Source: Dipetalonema caudispina (lineage: Eukaryota > Nematoda > Chromadorea > Rhabditida > Onchocercidae). Taken from it: a stretch of DNA of 64,000 nucleotides. The stretch spans positions 104,621 through 168,620 of the forward strand of contig JABVXV010000117.1 in NCBI GenBank assembly GCA_013365325.1, given 5' to 3'. The notes under the pieces were generated by a model. The model did not search any database. It was not told the DNA's origin and was given only the letters and a program-made list of their open reading frames with translations. A program made the translations under genes and the position numbers. This document shows positions 16,918 through 28,979 of this stretch, piece after piece. Within the stretch, counting starts at the first letter, position 1; each line of letters starts with the position of its first letter.

Positions 16918-18533
16918 ATGGCGAATGCTATTCAACGGAAAATTGCTGTGATGGGTTATCCGTGTGTCGGTTAGTTAATCTTATCTGTTTTTTAGATATT
17001 TTTAATGGTAAAGGTGAACAAATGAGTGATGAAAGGAACCTTCTGGATACAGGATGTGGATTTCATCTACTTGGAATAAAAAAATGCGTAAAGAATGGAA
17101 TAAATTTACCATCATTATCAGTTTTTATTCAATGAAAATAATCAGCACTCATTATGCTATCATTCCAAGATAGTGAGAAAAAAGCAGTATGTGAGATATT
17201 TAGCTAGTGATTTTAAAAAGTTGAGATTAAACCAGAACATGCTCAAAATATTTTTTATTTTGTTTGTAGGAAAATCTTCTATCACATTACGATTTGTGTA
17301 TGGTAATTTTCCGGACGCATATGACACAACCATTGAGGATATCTATACGAAACCATATAAATTTAATGGAAAACAGTTTGCTTTGCAAATAACTGATACT
17401 GCGGGACAGGTAAGCCTCTGTTATGCCATCATCGGGTATTCCTGTGAAATTAATTGCCTTGACTTTAAAATGGTGAGAATTTCAAACTATCTAAGTTTGG
17501 AATAGATTTTTTGATTTCTTTCAGCAAGAATTCTCATTGTTTCCACGTAGCTGTGCAATAGATATTGATGGATATATTCTGGTTTATGCGATTGATGATC
17601 GAAAGTCGTGAGTTAACAAGAGTTTCTGCTTCATGGGTATTACTGACAGTTACTGTCAACAGCAGTCGTGCTGTTTTATTGATAGAATACTCTGTTTTAC
17701 CTGTGAGCATTATTGCTGTTATTTTACAGATTCGAAATTGTTCAGTCGATTTATGATAAAATAATGGAAAACCTCGGGGACAAAAAGTGAGTGATGGAAT
17801 TTTCTGGAATTTGATTATTAAACTTTCTGAAGACATTTCTTGCTAAAGTTTTGGCTTCAGAAAATATTGAACTTTAATTTTTAGCATACCAATTGTGGTT
17901 GTGGGAAATAAACTGGATCTGCACTTTAATGCGCGTCACGTTTCAACAGAGGAGGGACGGCAGTTAGCCATTTCTTGGAATGCTGCTTTTCTGGAAACAT
18001 CAGCAAAAGATAATACAGTAGGTCACCGCACATTTCATTTTGAATGTATTTCCTTCCAGAATATTTTACAAAACTTTGTTTGCCACCTCCTAAATGTAGA
18101 TGATGAAATGTGGAGAATCCTTGGATTAACGGGATGAATATTCGCCAGATGTAAGATTACTAGATTTGAAGCAGTGTGGCACGATACAGACGCTCTCGTT
18201 GTTACTGTGCAACACCTGGACGTTTGAGTTGTGCGGGAAGAAAGCTAAACATTTATAAGTAATGGATTTCTTATGAATATTTAAAAAACAAATCAAGCAA
18301 TCATCATATTACAACTCGGTAGTTCCTGAACTAAAAAATGAACAAACTGATTCAATTGAGGCATAACTAAAAATTACTGGAAACAAAACTTTAACGAGCT
18401 GCTCCACTACCCATTTACTAATTTCGGATGATTTTTGCAGTCTGTGGAACAGATCTTTGATTGTTTGCTGCGTGAAATTGAAATTGCCAATGGGAATATG
18501 AAGCGAAACCAGAATGGTTGTGCACTTTCTTGA
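16918..18533 (+). CDS. rheb-1: Rheb small GTPase, 6 exons
   Basis: Ras-family GTPase that, when GTP-bound, activates TORC1 on endolysosomal membranes. Exons: 16918-16969, 17270-17409, 17525-17607, 17730-17786, 17885-18017, 18441-18533; 185 aa against 184 in human, aligning without gaps through the G domain. Seen: P-loop GYPCVGKS (13-20), switch I YDTTIE (35-40), DTAGQ (60-64), NKLD (119-122), SAK near 149, and C-terminal CALS, a CaaX box expected to be farnesylated (Cys182). The family's Arg at position 15 is Pro here and Pro37 of switch I is Thr. An acceptor TTTGTTTAG at 16872 could be the leader site, giving a 45-nt 5'UTR. An AATAAA begins at 18538, only 5 nt past the stop. It shares strand and neighbourhood with S6K and arfaptin. 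Confidence 0.95.
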
Positions 18534-21322
18534 AATTAATAAAACAGAGCAGCTTCTGTGCTAAAATGAGAAAGCTCCATTTTAACGCTGCCAAAAATCA
18601 ATTTTACGCTCATTTGTAAATTATTGTAAATATAAGTTTTGTCATATTCCCTATTTTAATCTGTTTTCTTCATAAATTTAATTATTTGAGAAGTTCTGTG
18701 AAATTTTAAATTTAATGACTCTGATTCGACGGTCTAGTCGATGCCATTGTGTACATTACGCTCAAAGTGCATTAAAGGAATATATTAAGTAATTTGCTGA
18801 TACAAGTAACGATTTCGTGTTTTTTTCACTTCAATATGTTTGTCTTATGTATGTTTATCTCTTCACTTCGTTTTTCGTCGAAAATTATAGAGTTTTTTAT
18901 TACTGTCCTAAATAGCATCTGGACAAAAACGTGATACCGTGTCAGAAAACTGGAGATAATTTTTTGTTTCATTGAGGTTTCGAACTTATGTTCTTTAATT
19001 TTTTTTAGTAAGCATGCTTTGCCATGGCACTTTAGTTATATTATCCTTATACAGGGCTTTAAATGTTCCACTCTTCTGCTCTGGAAGCGCTAATATTTTT
19101 TTGAACAGAATAACATGCATGAAATTGCACCACATTAGTTGGCACGGAGAAATGATCGTTTCATTCCACACCTATAGGACGGTTCATTATGCTGCTGTTC
19201 GTTATGATTTTTCTACTTTTTAAATTAAGTGAACGAATAACGAATTACTTAAATGAAAGTTTCCGCACACGCCTCCCTTCTAGCACTTTTGAAACCGTAG
19301 ATAGCTCACCACAATTACTTTCTTTAAGTCCTTCCACATGTTCTCCTTCTTGTTTTGTGGATTAGAAATATTTTTCATGTATTATTATCGCTAACTTGCA
19401 TGGAGTGTTATTTTCGAAATTTGTTCACTTTCGCAGGATTTTTATTATAATGGAGCTTGTGATCATTGTAAGGCCACTCAGTTGGCGCTTTTATTTCATT
19501 TTTTTTTTCTTTTTTTTTATTACTTTTCCATTATTCCCTGCGTTTTTTATCCTTTCCGTGTATTACGAACAGGTTTCTCATTATTTATATGAATTTCACT
19601 GCGATATGTTTAATGGTCCGCTTTTTCGATAACCGTCAGATTTTGCAGATTTTCATAAGCTTATTTCGAAAGTATGCTTATAGTTTAGTATTCTCATAAG
19701 TATATGTAAAATTTAAATTTCGTATTCTTTTGCTTTTCAGTATGACTTTGGTATTTTTGATTTCTCTACCCGAATGGAAAGTGAGGGATTTTGCAAAAAT
19801 TACTTTTTTCGTGTGAGTTGGAGTGTTAATTGGCTTGAGGGAAGGTGCTGCAGTAACTAGCAGTCTTAAAATAAGTCCAATTTTCGCTCTGGGACATTGT
19901 TTCCCGGAAGCATTTGTCATTCTTTTTGGACTTATCTTAGTTTATTTCATGATATTTATAATTTTAACTTATGATTTTATTGACTGAAAGGTAAATTTCG
20001 AAGCATTCTGTGTGCCAGTGTGATGGCTTATCGGGAGCGATCCGGCCGGTGTTCAGTATTTTGTTGTTTTTTTGTATATTCTATAAAATTCCGTGTTTCC
20101 CTAGCCTGAGTGTTTGTTTTGTTGCGTATTGCTCGTTATTTCTTCTTTAGTTCAGGCTTTTATTGAGTTTCGCTAGTTATTTCATCACTTGTAAATTGCT
20201 CATTTTTCCCACTGAATCCACTCTGCGATACCAATGATGAGATAGAAGAGAGGAGTGGAAGTTCTGTTGAGTTGTAATTATTTGAAACTTGGAAACACTT
20301 TAAATTGAAAAAGCGTAAATAGAAATTTTGGATATGTAGGGATCAGATCCGTCAACAAGAAATGATTTCCTGAAAAGGAGAGGAGAATGAGGCGGGAAAG
20401 GCGGGAATTCCTCGTAGGAATCGATAAAGAAGAGGGAAGTGGAAGTGTAAGATTTTTATTTCTGAGAATGTTTCGTATTAAAATGACGTAAAAATGATTT
20501 TAATTCCCAAAGAAAGCATTACTGTTTTCATTGCAATTTCTATAATTGAATTCGTTTATGTTTGTCTATTTTTTTTTTCTTTTTCATTTCAGTTGGTATT
20601 GTTTGGGATGAGGATTGAAAATTATTTATTGACTTGGTTATGCCATCCTTCTTTCTCTCATATAGACAATGAAATTGTCGAATTGTATCATCATTGCGTG
20701 AGATTGAATGGAGAAGTTTTACCTCTATATATTACACCCATCCCATGGATGTAATCCGTCATAAAACCATTCTATTTTACATTGAAGACGAAGTTTTTCA
20801 TTGCCTATTGTGTTTTTATCTCAAATGGAACCCCAAAAAAAATCCTAATCCCGAAGTGCTGCTGATCGTTACATGTTACGGGATCAGCATGTTTGTTGTT
20901 TGCTGTCCATAATGAATAAATAATTCCAAAGAGATTTATTCATTGCTGAAATAAATATCAGTTATGTGAGCACTTTGTACTTTTTTCTTAAACTATATTA
21001 TAACCTTCCATTGCTTAACAATGGTGGTTTTCAGAAAGTAAAGGAGTTCTATGGCTAGATCATCCCATTTGAGCCAGACTATGTTTTTAAATATATATTG
21101 TTTGGTGATTTGAAGTCTTAACACTTTGGATACTATTACACAAAATAAGGTGGGTTGTGAAAACTTACTCTAACGCCCAAGTTTGCTGATAATTAATCAG
21201 CTTCCAAGTCTTCTTTATATTTCTTATTAGAAAACAATTCTCAAGAAACCTGTTCACAATCAAACACCGGGGAATATCTGTTGGAATTCGGTTGTTTACA
21301 TCGTGTTGAAGGAAGAAAAGAC
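18534..21322. other. Intergenic interval between Rheb and tRNA-Phe
   Basis: No gene recognised. An open stretch at 20593-20753 after TTTCAG is mildly protein-like, and an AATAAA follows at about 20914. A GA/GC-rich patch with an ATG at 20387 does not join it in phase. I therefore call no gene here. Confidence 0.4.
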
Positions 21323-21395
21323 TGCCACGAGCCGGGATCGAACCGGCGACCTTTAGATCTTCAGTCTAACGCTCTCCCGACTGAGCTATCATGGC
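21323..21395 (-). tRNA. tRNA-Phe: tRNA-Phe (anticodon GAA)
   Basis: 73-nt intronless tRNA on the minus strand. The acceptor stem GCCATGA pairs with TCGTGGC (one T-G wobble). D stem GCTC/GAGC, anticodon stem TTAGA/TCTAA with loop CTGAAGA (GAA), T stem GCCGG/CCGGC with loop TTCGATC, discriminator A. Box A (TAGCTCAGTCGG) and box B (GGTTCGATCC) match Pol III consensus. A run of four T lies just past the 3' end on the minus strand (AAAAG at 21317 on +), a likely terminator. The 5' end faces the arfaptin start codon only 34 bp away. Confidence 0.97.
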
Positions 21396-21420
21396 GACAG
21401 TTTCTTGTGAAAATAATTAT

Positions 21421-21429
21421 TCATTGCAG
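21421..21429 (+). promoter_or_regulatory. Probable spliced-leader acceptor abutting the arfaptin ATG
   Basis: TTCATTGCAG ends at 21429, directly before the ATG at 21430. A trans-splice here would leave essentially no 5'UTR beyond the leader. A cis acceptor from an upstream exon is the alternative. Confidence 0.5.
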
Positions 21430-24400
21430 ATGATACCAGAAAGTAACAATATGTTTGTTCCTGAATCGAGTAGTAGTGGCTCTATGGTCAGTTCAGGTAA
21501 GTGGACATTCGAAAACATTGGGAGTTAAAAAGTTGCAGTCGTCCGACTACTTCTAATACAGTTGATATTTCGGGATTCTTGTAACATGTGGAAGGTTGAG
21601 ACTGTCTCGTCTTTGTTGATATCGTATGACAAAGAGAAAAGTCTCTAAGAGACAATTGGAATTTGCTTTAATTGCGTAATCCGATAGTCATTTTACATTT
21701 CGATCAATAACAAGCTGATAATTTTCATATAATAGAGTAATTATCACTTTGCTGTACAAATCATTCACTGTTTTAAATTGTTTAGGTGCTGCATTCGTTA
21801 TCATATTGTTGTACTCTCTCTCTAACATTATTCCTTGTTTTTATTTTCAGTTTCAGTTCTCCTTGCTTTTCCTCTCTTGTTGGAAGTCTTCTTTGATAAC
21901 TGCTTAATATTTATGTTTGATAATTAGATTTATATTATCATGTCCATTTTTTCTGATTTCACTGATATCCTTATACTGAATTTTATCCGTTTTCTCTGCA
22001 ACGTAACCTCTGTAAATTATCACTGCTCGTAAAATCTGCGGAAGTTCAACAGTTACAATGCAATTTGATCACGACTTTTATGGAGAAATCCTGATGTCTT
22101 TATTGTTTCTACCGAAACGTTTTAGAGTTGTAAGCAAAAATTATATGTACCTCTCTATTTGACAAATCCTGCTTCTTAGCCAACTTTTTAACTCGTAATT
22201 TCCAACTGATATTTTCCATTTGTAAATGCAAAACTTGAATAGGTTTTAATTTCAGCTTCGGATAGGATGCGACGATCTTTTTCACCAGCTAGAAGCATAG
22301 CATGTAACACGTAAGATTTAAAATACATATAAGGCTTATATAATTTAAGTTGACACTTTTTCAGAATTCATTTTTTGAAGATGAAATCGAACTAATATTC
22401 ACCGATGGGGGTTTGGCATCAAAGTGGAAGCACATTTTATCAATTGGTCTACAGGAAATTATTAAAATCATTTAAATAGTTTTACTGACTTTGTAGGGAT
22501 TTTGTTTCGGAATTTTCTCCCATCTTTTCACTACAAATGGAATTTAATTTTATAAAAACTTTCCTTAACTGAAATTTGCATTAAATTTGTAATTTGAGCG
22601 GTCTGCTGGCTCCTACTGTTTCTGTGTATCCCTTATTAGATAAGAAGACGGCGGGCGAATTCCAGAAACCCTACAAATGAAGCTTCTAAATGGTCGTCTC
22701 GGTCGAAAATTCAACGCTCTGTGAGCATCGAAGTATTATAAACTCACTTTCCAACCAAATTTTTTCCCATTTGGCCGATTGAAAACAAGAAAGCGAACTT
22801 CGTCATCAATTATTTTTGGCATATTTGAATAAAAAAAGAAGCCCTAATAAAAGAAAAGTACTTTGGGGGTGATGTTTGGGATTTATTCAACACCTTGAAA
22901 AAATCTATTCTTGTTTACTGACTTCAGACCCGATTTGGCGCAAATGGCTGCAAAAATAGATTCATTAAAAAAATGGACCGTTTCGACTTACAAAACAACG
23001 AAACAGTCCATATGTGAAAATTTAGGAAAGGTTGGGAAACTTTTCGAGTTTTTCTTTGCATAAAATCCATTTGTTTTTGTAAGCTTTTTGCTTTGTATTT
23101 TATCGTTTTTCCTTTTCATTTTGTTCATTTCTATTATTTTTTGTATATAGCGCAATATTGATCCCATTATTTCGTTCTGTTTTTTAAAGACATTCCAATT
23201 AATGTTGCATTTACGTGTATTTTAGTAGTACTGACCTCATAACAATGACTTCTAGGTAGATCGCACAGTTGACAAGGAGTTAGAAGAACAAATCGAAGAA
23301 CTGAAAATATTGCACAAGTATTACAATCAGGTTTGTTTTGTTAATTTGTTACTGGTCGCTTATTATTTAGTTTTTTGGACTGTTGATCATTATTTGTTTG
23401 CCTTTTCCAGTGTTTCTGGGCAGATTTGAATCGAGTGAATTTTGATTTGTTGCAGGTATTATCAATGTCAAAATTGTTTACCTCAAATTTTCATCGAATG
23501 AACGAAGCACAGAAAGGTTTAGCGGAGTCTCTTTATCAGCTGTCACTGAAAGAAGTTAGTTTGAACGTAAGTATCCTTATCTTTAAAAAATTCTTCAAAC
23601 ACTGTAACTGTTTTCTAAAAAGCTTTTCTTTAGTGGTTTAATCTTCGTAAACTTTTTAGGCAGAGTGTTCCTCGAACTGTGACTCACTGCGTTCGGTCGC
23701 ACATAACGGTGAACTTCTAGAACGAGCTTTGTCGTTTTTTCTTTCATCAATTAAGACATTATCCGAGAAAACATTTGAAGATACAATAGAAACAATTCAT
23801 AATTACGATCAGGTTGTTTGTTCTCATTGTTACCTAATAAGCTCTTGTCTGATATTTGTTTTTCCTGTTCTATCCCAATTCCAGTCAAAACTGGTAAAAC
23901 GTTTTTTGCGAAGCTTTATTAGACAACAAAATGCTTTCTTTATCGCTGTCAATTTTTAAACCATAGCTATGATTTTAACTTAACGCGGCTTTCGTCATAA
24001 TAGAATTTTCATAAATTTTTTAGTCCTTAAATTGATTGCTTAGAATCTAAGAGTAACAAATGGTGAAAAAACCTGAAATGAAAAGCCTTTTCCTAATATA
24101 CGAATAAATGTTCTCATACCAGGCTCGTCTGGAATATGATGTGCATCGCAATGAAACAGCGGCGTTACAACAGTCAGGTGCAAATGTTGAAGCAATTGCA
24201 GGCGCCGATTTCAGATGTAATCAGCATCGAGGAAAATACGAACAATTGAAAGCTGACGTTAAGGTCCCTTTCTAGTTCGTTTCTGTCTCATTTACCAGAG
24301 TAAGAGTCGAGGTCCATCAAAGTGCGTTTGATGTTGATAAATGTTGGATAGACTATATTTTCTTCCCCAATTGAAAACAAAATGCAGTTATCTTCTACTG

Positions 24401-24890
24401 AATCATTCTACCATTCGGTAATGTGGTACAGTTTTGATTTTTAGGTAAAACTGAGACTATTGGAAGAGAACCGGTTGAAAGTAATGCGTAAGCAGTTGTT
24501 GCTTCTTCACAATGCCTTGATAGCATATTTCTCAGGTATCAATTTATCTGTACCGTTCACATCCTAAGTGAGTAATATCAGAACTATGTTGAGAGTATTA
24601 CCTTTTTAATTATATAAAATGAGTTAGTATGAATTAAATTGATGTTGCGGGGGAGCTTTTGGGAAAGTTCTGCGGCATATGTAGTTCTTCTTTCGGAGAT
24701 ATAATTTAGTTTAACAGTTGCTTCTCTACTAAAGCTAAGTTTTGCGAAAAAATGCCAATGATTTTAAGCTAGCAAAAATTAATTAGTTTTATATTCAGGC
24801 AATGCGAAGGCTCTGCTGTCAGCAATGGAAAATTTTAATTTGGGCGAAACGGCAAATGACAGTGTTGCTCCGTCATTTTTGGAACAGTGA
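21430..24890 (+). CDS. Arfaptin (BAR/AH-domain protein), 9 exons
   Basis: Homologue of ARFIP1/2, a crescent-shaped BAR-domain dimer that binds Arl1/Arf/Rac-type GTPases at the trans-Golgi and on secretory vesicles. Exons: 21430-21496, 22256-22310, 22928-23030, 23256-23330, 23456-23566, 23660-23812, 24123-24263, 24445-24535, 24799-24890; 295 aa with consistent phases (human ARFIP2 341 aa). A short Ser-rich N-terminus (1-42) precedes the helical domain (about 45-285). Family blocks seen: [70 protein letters not shown], and the terminal SFLEQ stop, matching the family's WLEEQ end. Two-part helix spacing is preserved, with a shortened N-terminus. By my recollection the C. elegans arfaptin is also adjacent to rheb-1. 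Confidence 0.93.
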
Positions 24891-27800
24891 AATAATGTCT
24901 GTTATAAACAAACAGTTTTATTCTGGTAAAGCCTGAGCTCAAAGTCAGCTCGTAAGGCCGCTACAATTTAGGCATGACACCAGATTTTTCTTTTTTGCAT
25001 TTATGCAGAGACATCCCTATTAAATCCGATTGAATTAATAATTATAAAGAAACTTTGGAGGTTTGGAAACAATTTGCATTACTTGTCATTGCTGAAAATG
25101 AGCGAGTAAAGTACCTAGAACCAATTTTGAGTAAAGAGGAACAATGTGCTGGAACAGTCTAACAGCATGAAAATAGGCAGGTATTACAGTCGAAATATTT
25201 GCAAAAATTTTTATCATAACCGCTTAAGCAATTATCCAGTTGAAAACGATTTAGCTGCGTCAATGTTTTTATCGAACTTATAAACTGAAAACTGTAACAG
25301 TTAACCATGCTTCAACTTTGGATACTTGCGTGGTAGCTGCAATTTACTTCCCATTACTGAGTAGATTGGAACTATGGTTAAATCTGATTATTCTTGCCTG
25401 AATTCTAGTCAAGACACAAAATTGGCATGAAGTCGCTATTCACAGTATTGATTACCTTTTTCGATCACAAATTATATTTTAAATTTTGCTCTTTAATTTG
25501 AAAAGCGAGTGAAGTATCTAAGAGCAATAATTGAATGCCTATGCGTTAATTTTAATTAGATATTAACTTCTCTGTTCTGCACATATTCATCCCTACTATT
25601 TCGATTGACTCTATTTCCTTTTTCACTTATCAATTGTCGTTTCAAAATAGTTTGTCCTAAAAACTTTGGAAAGAACTAAAAAAGCAGCACTCTTGAAAAA
25701 GTCAAGGAAGACGAACGTTTCGATTCCTTGTAACAAAAAAGCATAACTAAGCCAGTCTTTTTTTTTTTTTTTTTGGAAGCAGGCACAATAAAGTGATATC
25801 ATGCCAAGATGTTTTTCAAAAGTTTTAAAAAAATGACTTAGACAGAGGATGAATATTGAAGTATGCTTATTGCTTCATGAGTTTTTTTTTTTTCGGTTGT
25901 GGTTTTAAAGATAATTTCATCGTTATTATTCATTCACATTCATTATAGGCACTCCTCACGTAAAATCAAATTAAAATTAGGGAAAACCGTTCATTGTTTT
26001 GCATTTCAGCTTTTATCGTTGCTGTTGTGTATTATCGAAGGAAGCAGAAGTTTAGGGACTGAAGGAAATAGTTTCCATAAGCAAGTTAATATCAATATGA
26101 AGGTGAGGATTCTTGTACTGATGAATAGATTTACAAAGACAGAGTAGTAAATGTTGAATTCATTTAAAAAAAATGGAATTTGGAATCTTCTGGAATACAT
26201 TATGTTGACCTTTGAGCGGGAAGAGCAATGATCAACTATTATGTCGGTAGCGGGAATAGGCCAGATGATTTAAAAATGTGTATGCGCCTGCGTGAAAATG
26301 ACAAGAAAATGGAGGATGCAGAGAGATGGTGACACTGCAACGATGTAAGTGGTTTTTGTAACCTTTAACCCTTCTTGACGATGCAACTACTTCTCAACTG
26401 AACTGGATTGTTACGAAACGTTCGATCGTTTTAAGTGCCACTCTGCAGCAATAGATGATTTTGGCAGTTCGGTCTCCATTGTTACATCGATGATGATGTA
26501 TTTACTGAAGATTTTTCACTAATCTCCATGTTTATATTTCTTCGAGATCTTTCATTCTTTCCGTCTGTACTCCAGTGAATTTCCCAAGTCTTCTAGACTA
26601 CAATTCAGTTCTCAGTAATTTGACAAATTGTAGTATCAACATTATTGTGCCATTTGGTTGACCAAATCGCTTCTTACTTCCTCTCTGTTTAAAAAATTGT
26701 CTTTTACCTTTATGTTACGAACTATTAACTCATATAATTTGTTTCATTTATTTATTCGAAGTTTGAGACTGGAAAATTTTCAATTTTTGAAATTTCAGAT
26801 ATTTTTTCTACTATTGGGGGAATGGGAATTTACGAAGCGTTGTGCAATTAACCACCTACATCTTATTCATTTGCAATTTCTTGATGGAATAAATGTCTTT
26901 TGTAACATTTCGCTGTTACACTTTTGAATGCTGTTAAATCTTTAGTGCGAAATGACACATCTGAATCTCTATTTCATTTGATGAATATTTCATGAATTAG
27001 ACATAATTCGAAATATTTCTGTGGGATTTTCAGAAATTTTCAAGATACTGTCAATTTCAAAGAAATCGTATTATGTATGGTCTTTGTGTCCTATTTTATT
27101 TCTACACTTATCCAGTCCTTCTTTATCTATTCATATCTGCGCTTCTCTTCATCCTGCTAATTTCTCAAGAAAAATGAATAGGTTTAATTCACATCTCTTT
27201 CCTACTCTGTATCTCCGTATCAGCTACCTCTTGCCTATATACTAGGCTTGATTTATCAACTGCTTTCCTTAGAAATCATCCTGTTGTCATCAAAAAGAGG
27301 AGGAAAACATTCTTCTTTCCTTCATTGCACAACTCCACCTCTCCCTTAGGAATAAGATTGAATTATGGAATATCCCTTTATTTTCCTCCAACTCTTCTTG
27401 ATACTTCGAAGTACTTCATGATACGTCGTAACCTTCGATAGGTTATTTTGCATTCTCTCATTTTTGAAATTTCAGTTTTGATTTTTGTGTTCTTCTATTC
27501 CATCCAAATGAAAACAATAAAGAGGCAAATTAAAGTTCTCTTTAAAAAGGTCACAAATAAGTGGATAATGCTTTACAATATAAAAATAATTTAATATTTA
27601 AACGATTATATTTCTGGATTATCTTAAAATCTAAACTGCTGGTTGGAAGTTTTCAGATTTTCAACTTTTTTGGATAAAATTAGGAATTGATAATTAATCA
27701 TGGAAAGGAATGTCACGTCATAAACGTTTCCGAGAAAATAGTTATACCTATATTGAGATGCGTTAGGAGAGGATTTTTTAAAGGTCAGAGAAATCACAGA

Positions 27801-28036
27801 AGTTACCTTTTCTGGCACAAAAGTCGAACAATTTCTCTTAGGATTTTAAATTCCTTGCTTTCCTGGTAAATTTTGTCATGATACCAAGTGCTGAATCAAA
27901 AATTATTCTCTATCTTTCATCTCTTTTTCCTCCTATTTATTTCGTTCTTTTCTTCATTTATCAGGTAAAGCTTTTTAAAAACAGTTTTATTTTTTAAAGA
28001 AATGCTTAAACTGCCTCTCGCACTTATATGTTATGA

Positions 28037-28060
28037 ATCTGAGTTAAATTTAACTCAGAT
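28037..28060. repeat. 24-bp perfect palindrome
   Basis: Twelve bases (atctgagttaaa) are followed immediately by their exact reverse complement with no spacer. Intergenic; no known binding-site family recognised. Confidence 0.9.
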
Positions 28061-28502
28061 GACGATTTAATCATTTGAGATTTAATTGTTCGAACTAAAT
28101 TAAACTATTTCTCATGAAATTATCATATCCATGAAATGGTAAAGGAAAGGTGAGCAAAGAAAGAAGAAAAAGAATGTGCAAAATAGCATATTTGATTGAT
28201 ATTTGATTGAAGCTGTAGTCGACTTATTTCAATTCTGAGAACTAAATATCCAGATAATCTCCATTTCATTGTCAAGCGGAACTGAATGAAGTTGAGTTTA
28301 TGCATTTCAAATATAGAACTTATCAACAATTCATCTTCTCGATAATTGCGATGATAATTTTTGATTGTTTGTGAAGAGAAAAAGTTTTCATTTTCTCCTA
28401 TATTTACCTATTGGCATTAACTTCAAATATTTTTTTTTTCTTTGTATTTTCAGATATGGAATGGAAAAGGCATATTGCAACTTGATAAGAGATTCTACTT
28501 CC

Positions 28503-28522
28503 TTTTTTTTTTTTTTTTTTTT
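28503..28522. repeat. T20 homopolymer
   Basis: Run of 20 T followed by GGAATA. Similar T-runs followed by GGAA occur at 25758-25774 and 33861-33878. Confidence 0.9.
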
Positions 28523-28957
28523 GGAATAAAAAAATGTTTGTGTTGGACATTGGAAATGTAAATGAAACCGATAATGATTATACATTCAGAAATGTGCCTG
28601 AATGATAATCGCTTAAAGTATATATATATATTGTTGAATAAAGCACAGAAATCATTCTTATCGATTTTGCTAAATTTAAATCGTTAATTTTCTATGAATC
28701 ATCGTTCTGAAATTTCTTTTCATTTATCCATGTTCAAATGTTATCTCTCTAGTATAAGTGTTTTTCTTGATGAGAGTTAGAGCTGTTAAATTTCATCAAT
28801 AAGTGAAGGTGGTAATTAATTTTTGGTGTAATTTTAACATATCATGTTTACCTTCTTCTTCTTCTTCGTATGCAACCAATACTTGTGGAAAGAGTAATGA
28901 AGTGTAATCGAAGCAGGTTAATTGCTTTGTGGGTGAAATGAAAATATTTGGTTATTC

Positions 28958-28979
28958 GAGAGAGAGAGAGAGAGAGAGT
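28958..28979. repeat. (GA)n microsatellite
   Basis: About 11 GA units, with a further short GAGAGAG tract just downstream. Confidence 0.9.

Noticed and set aside
20387..20753. Possible small gene between Rheb and the tRNA
   Set aside because: The ATG segment (phase 1 donors) cannot be joined in frame to the open segment at 20593, and neither matches a known family.
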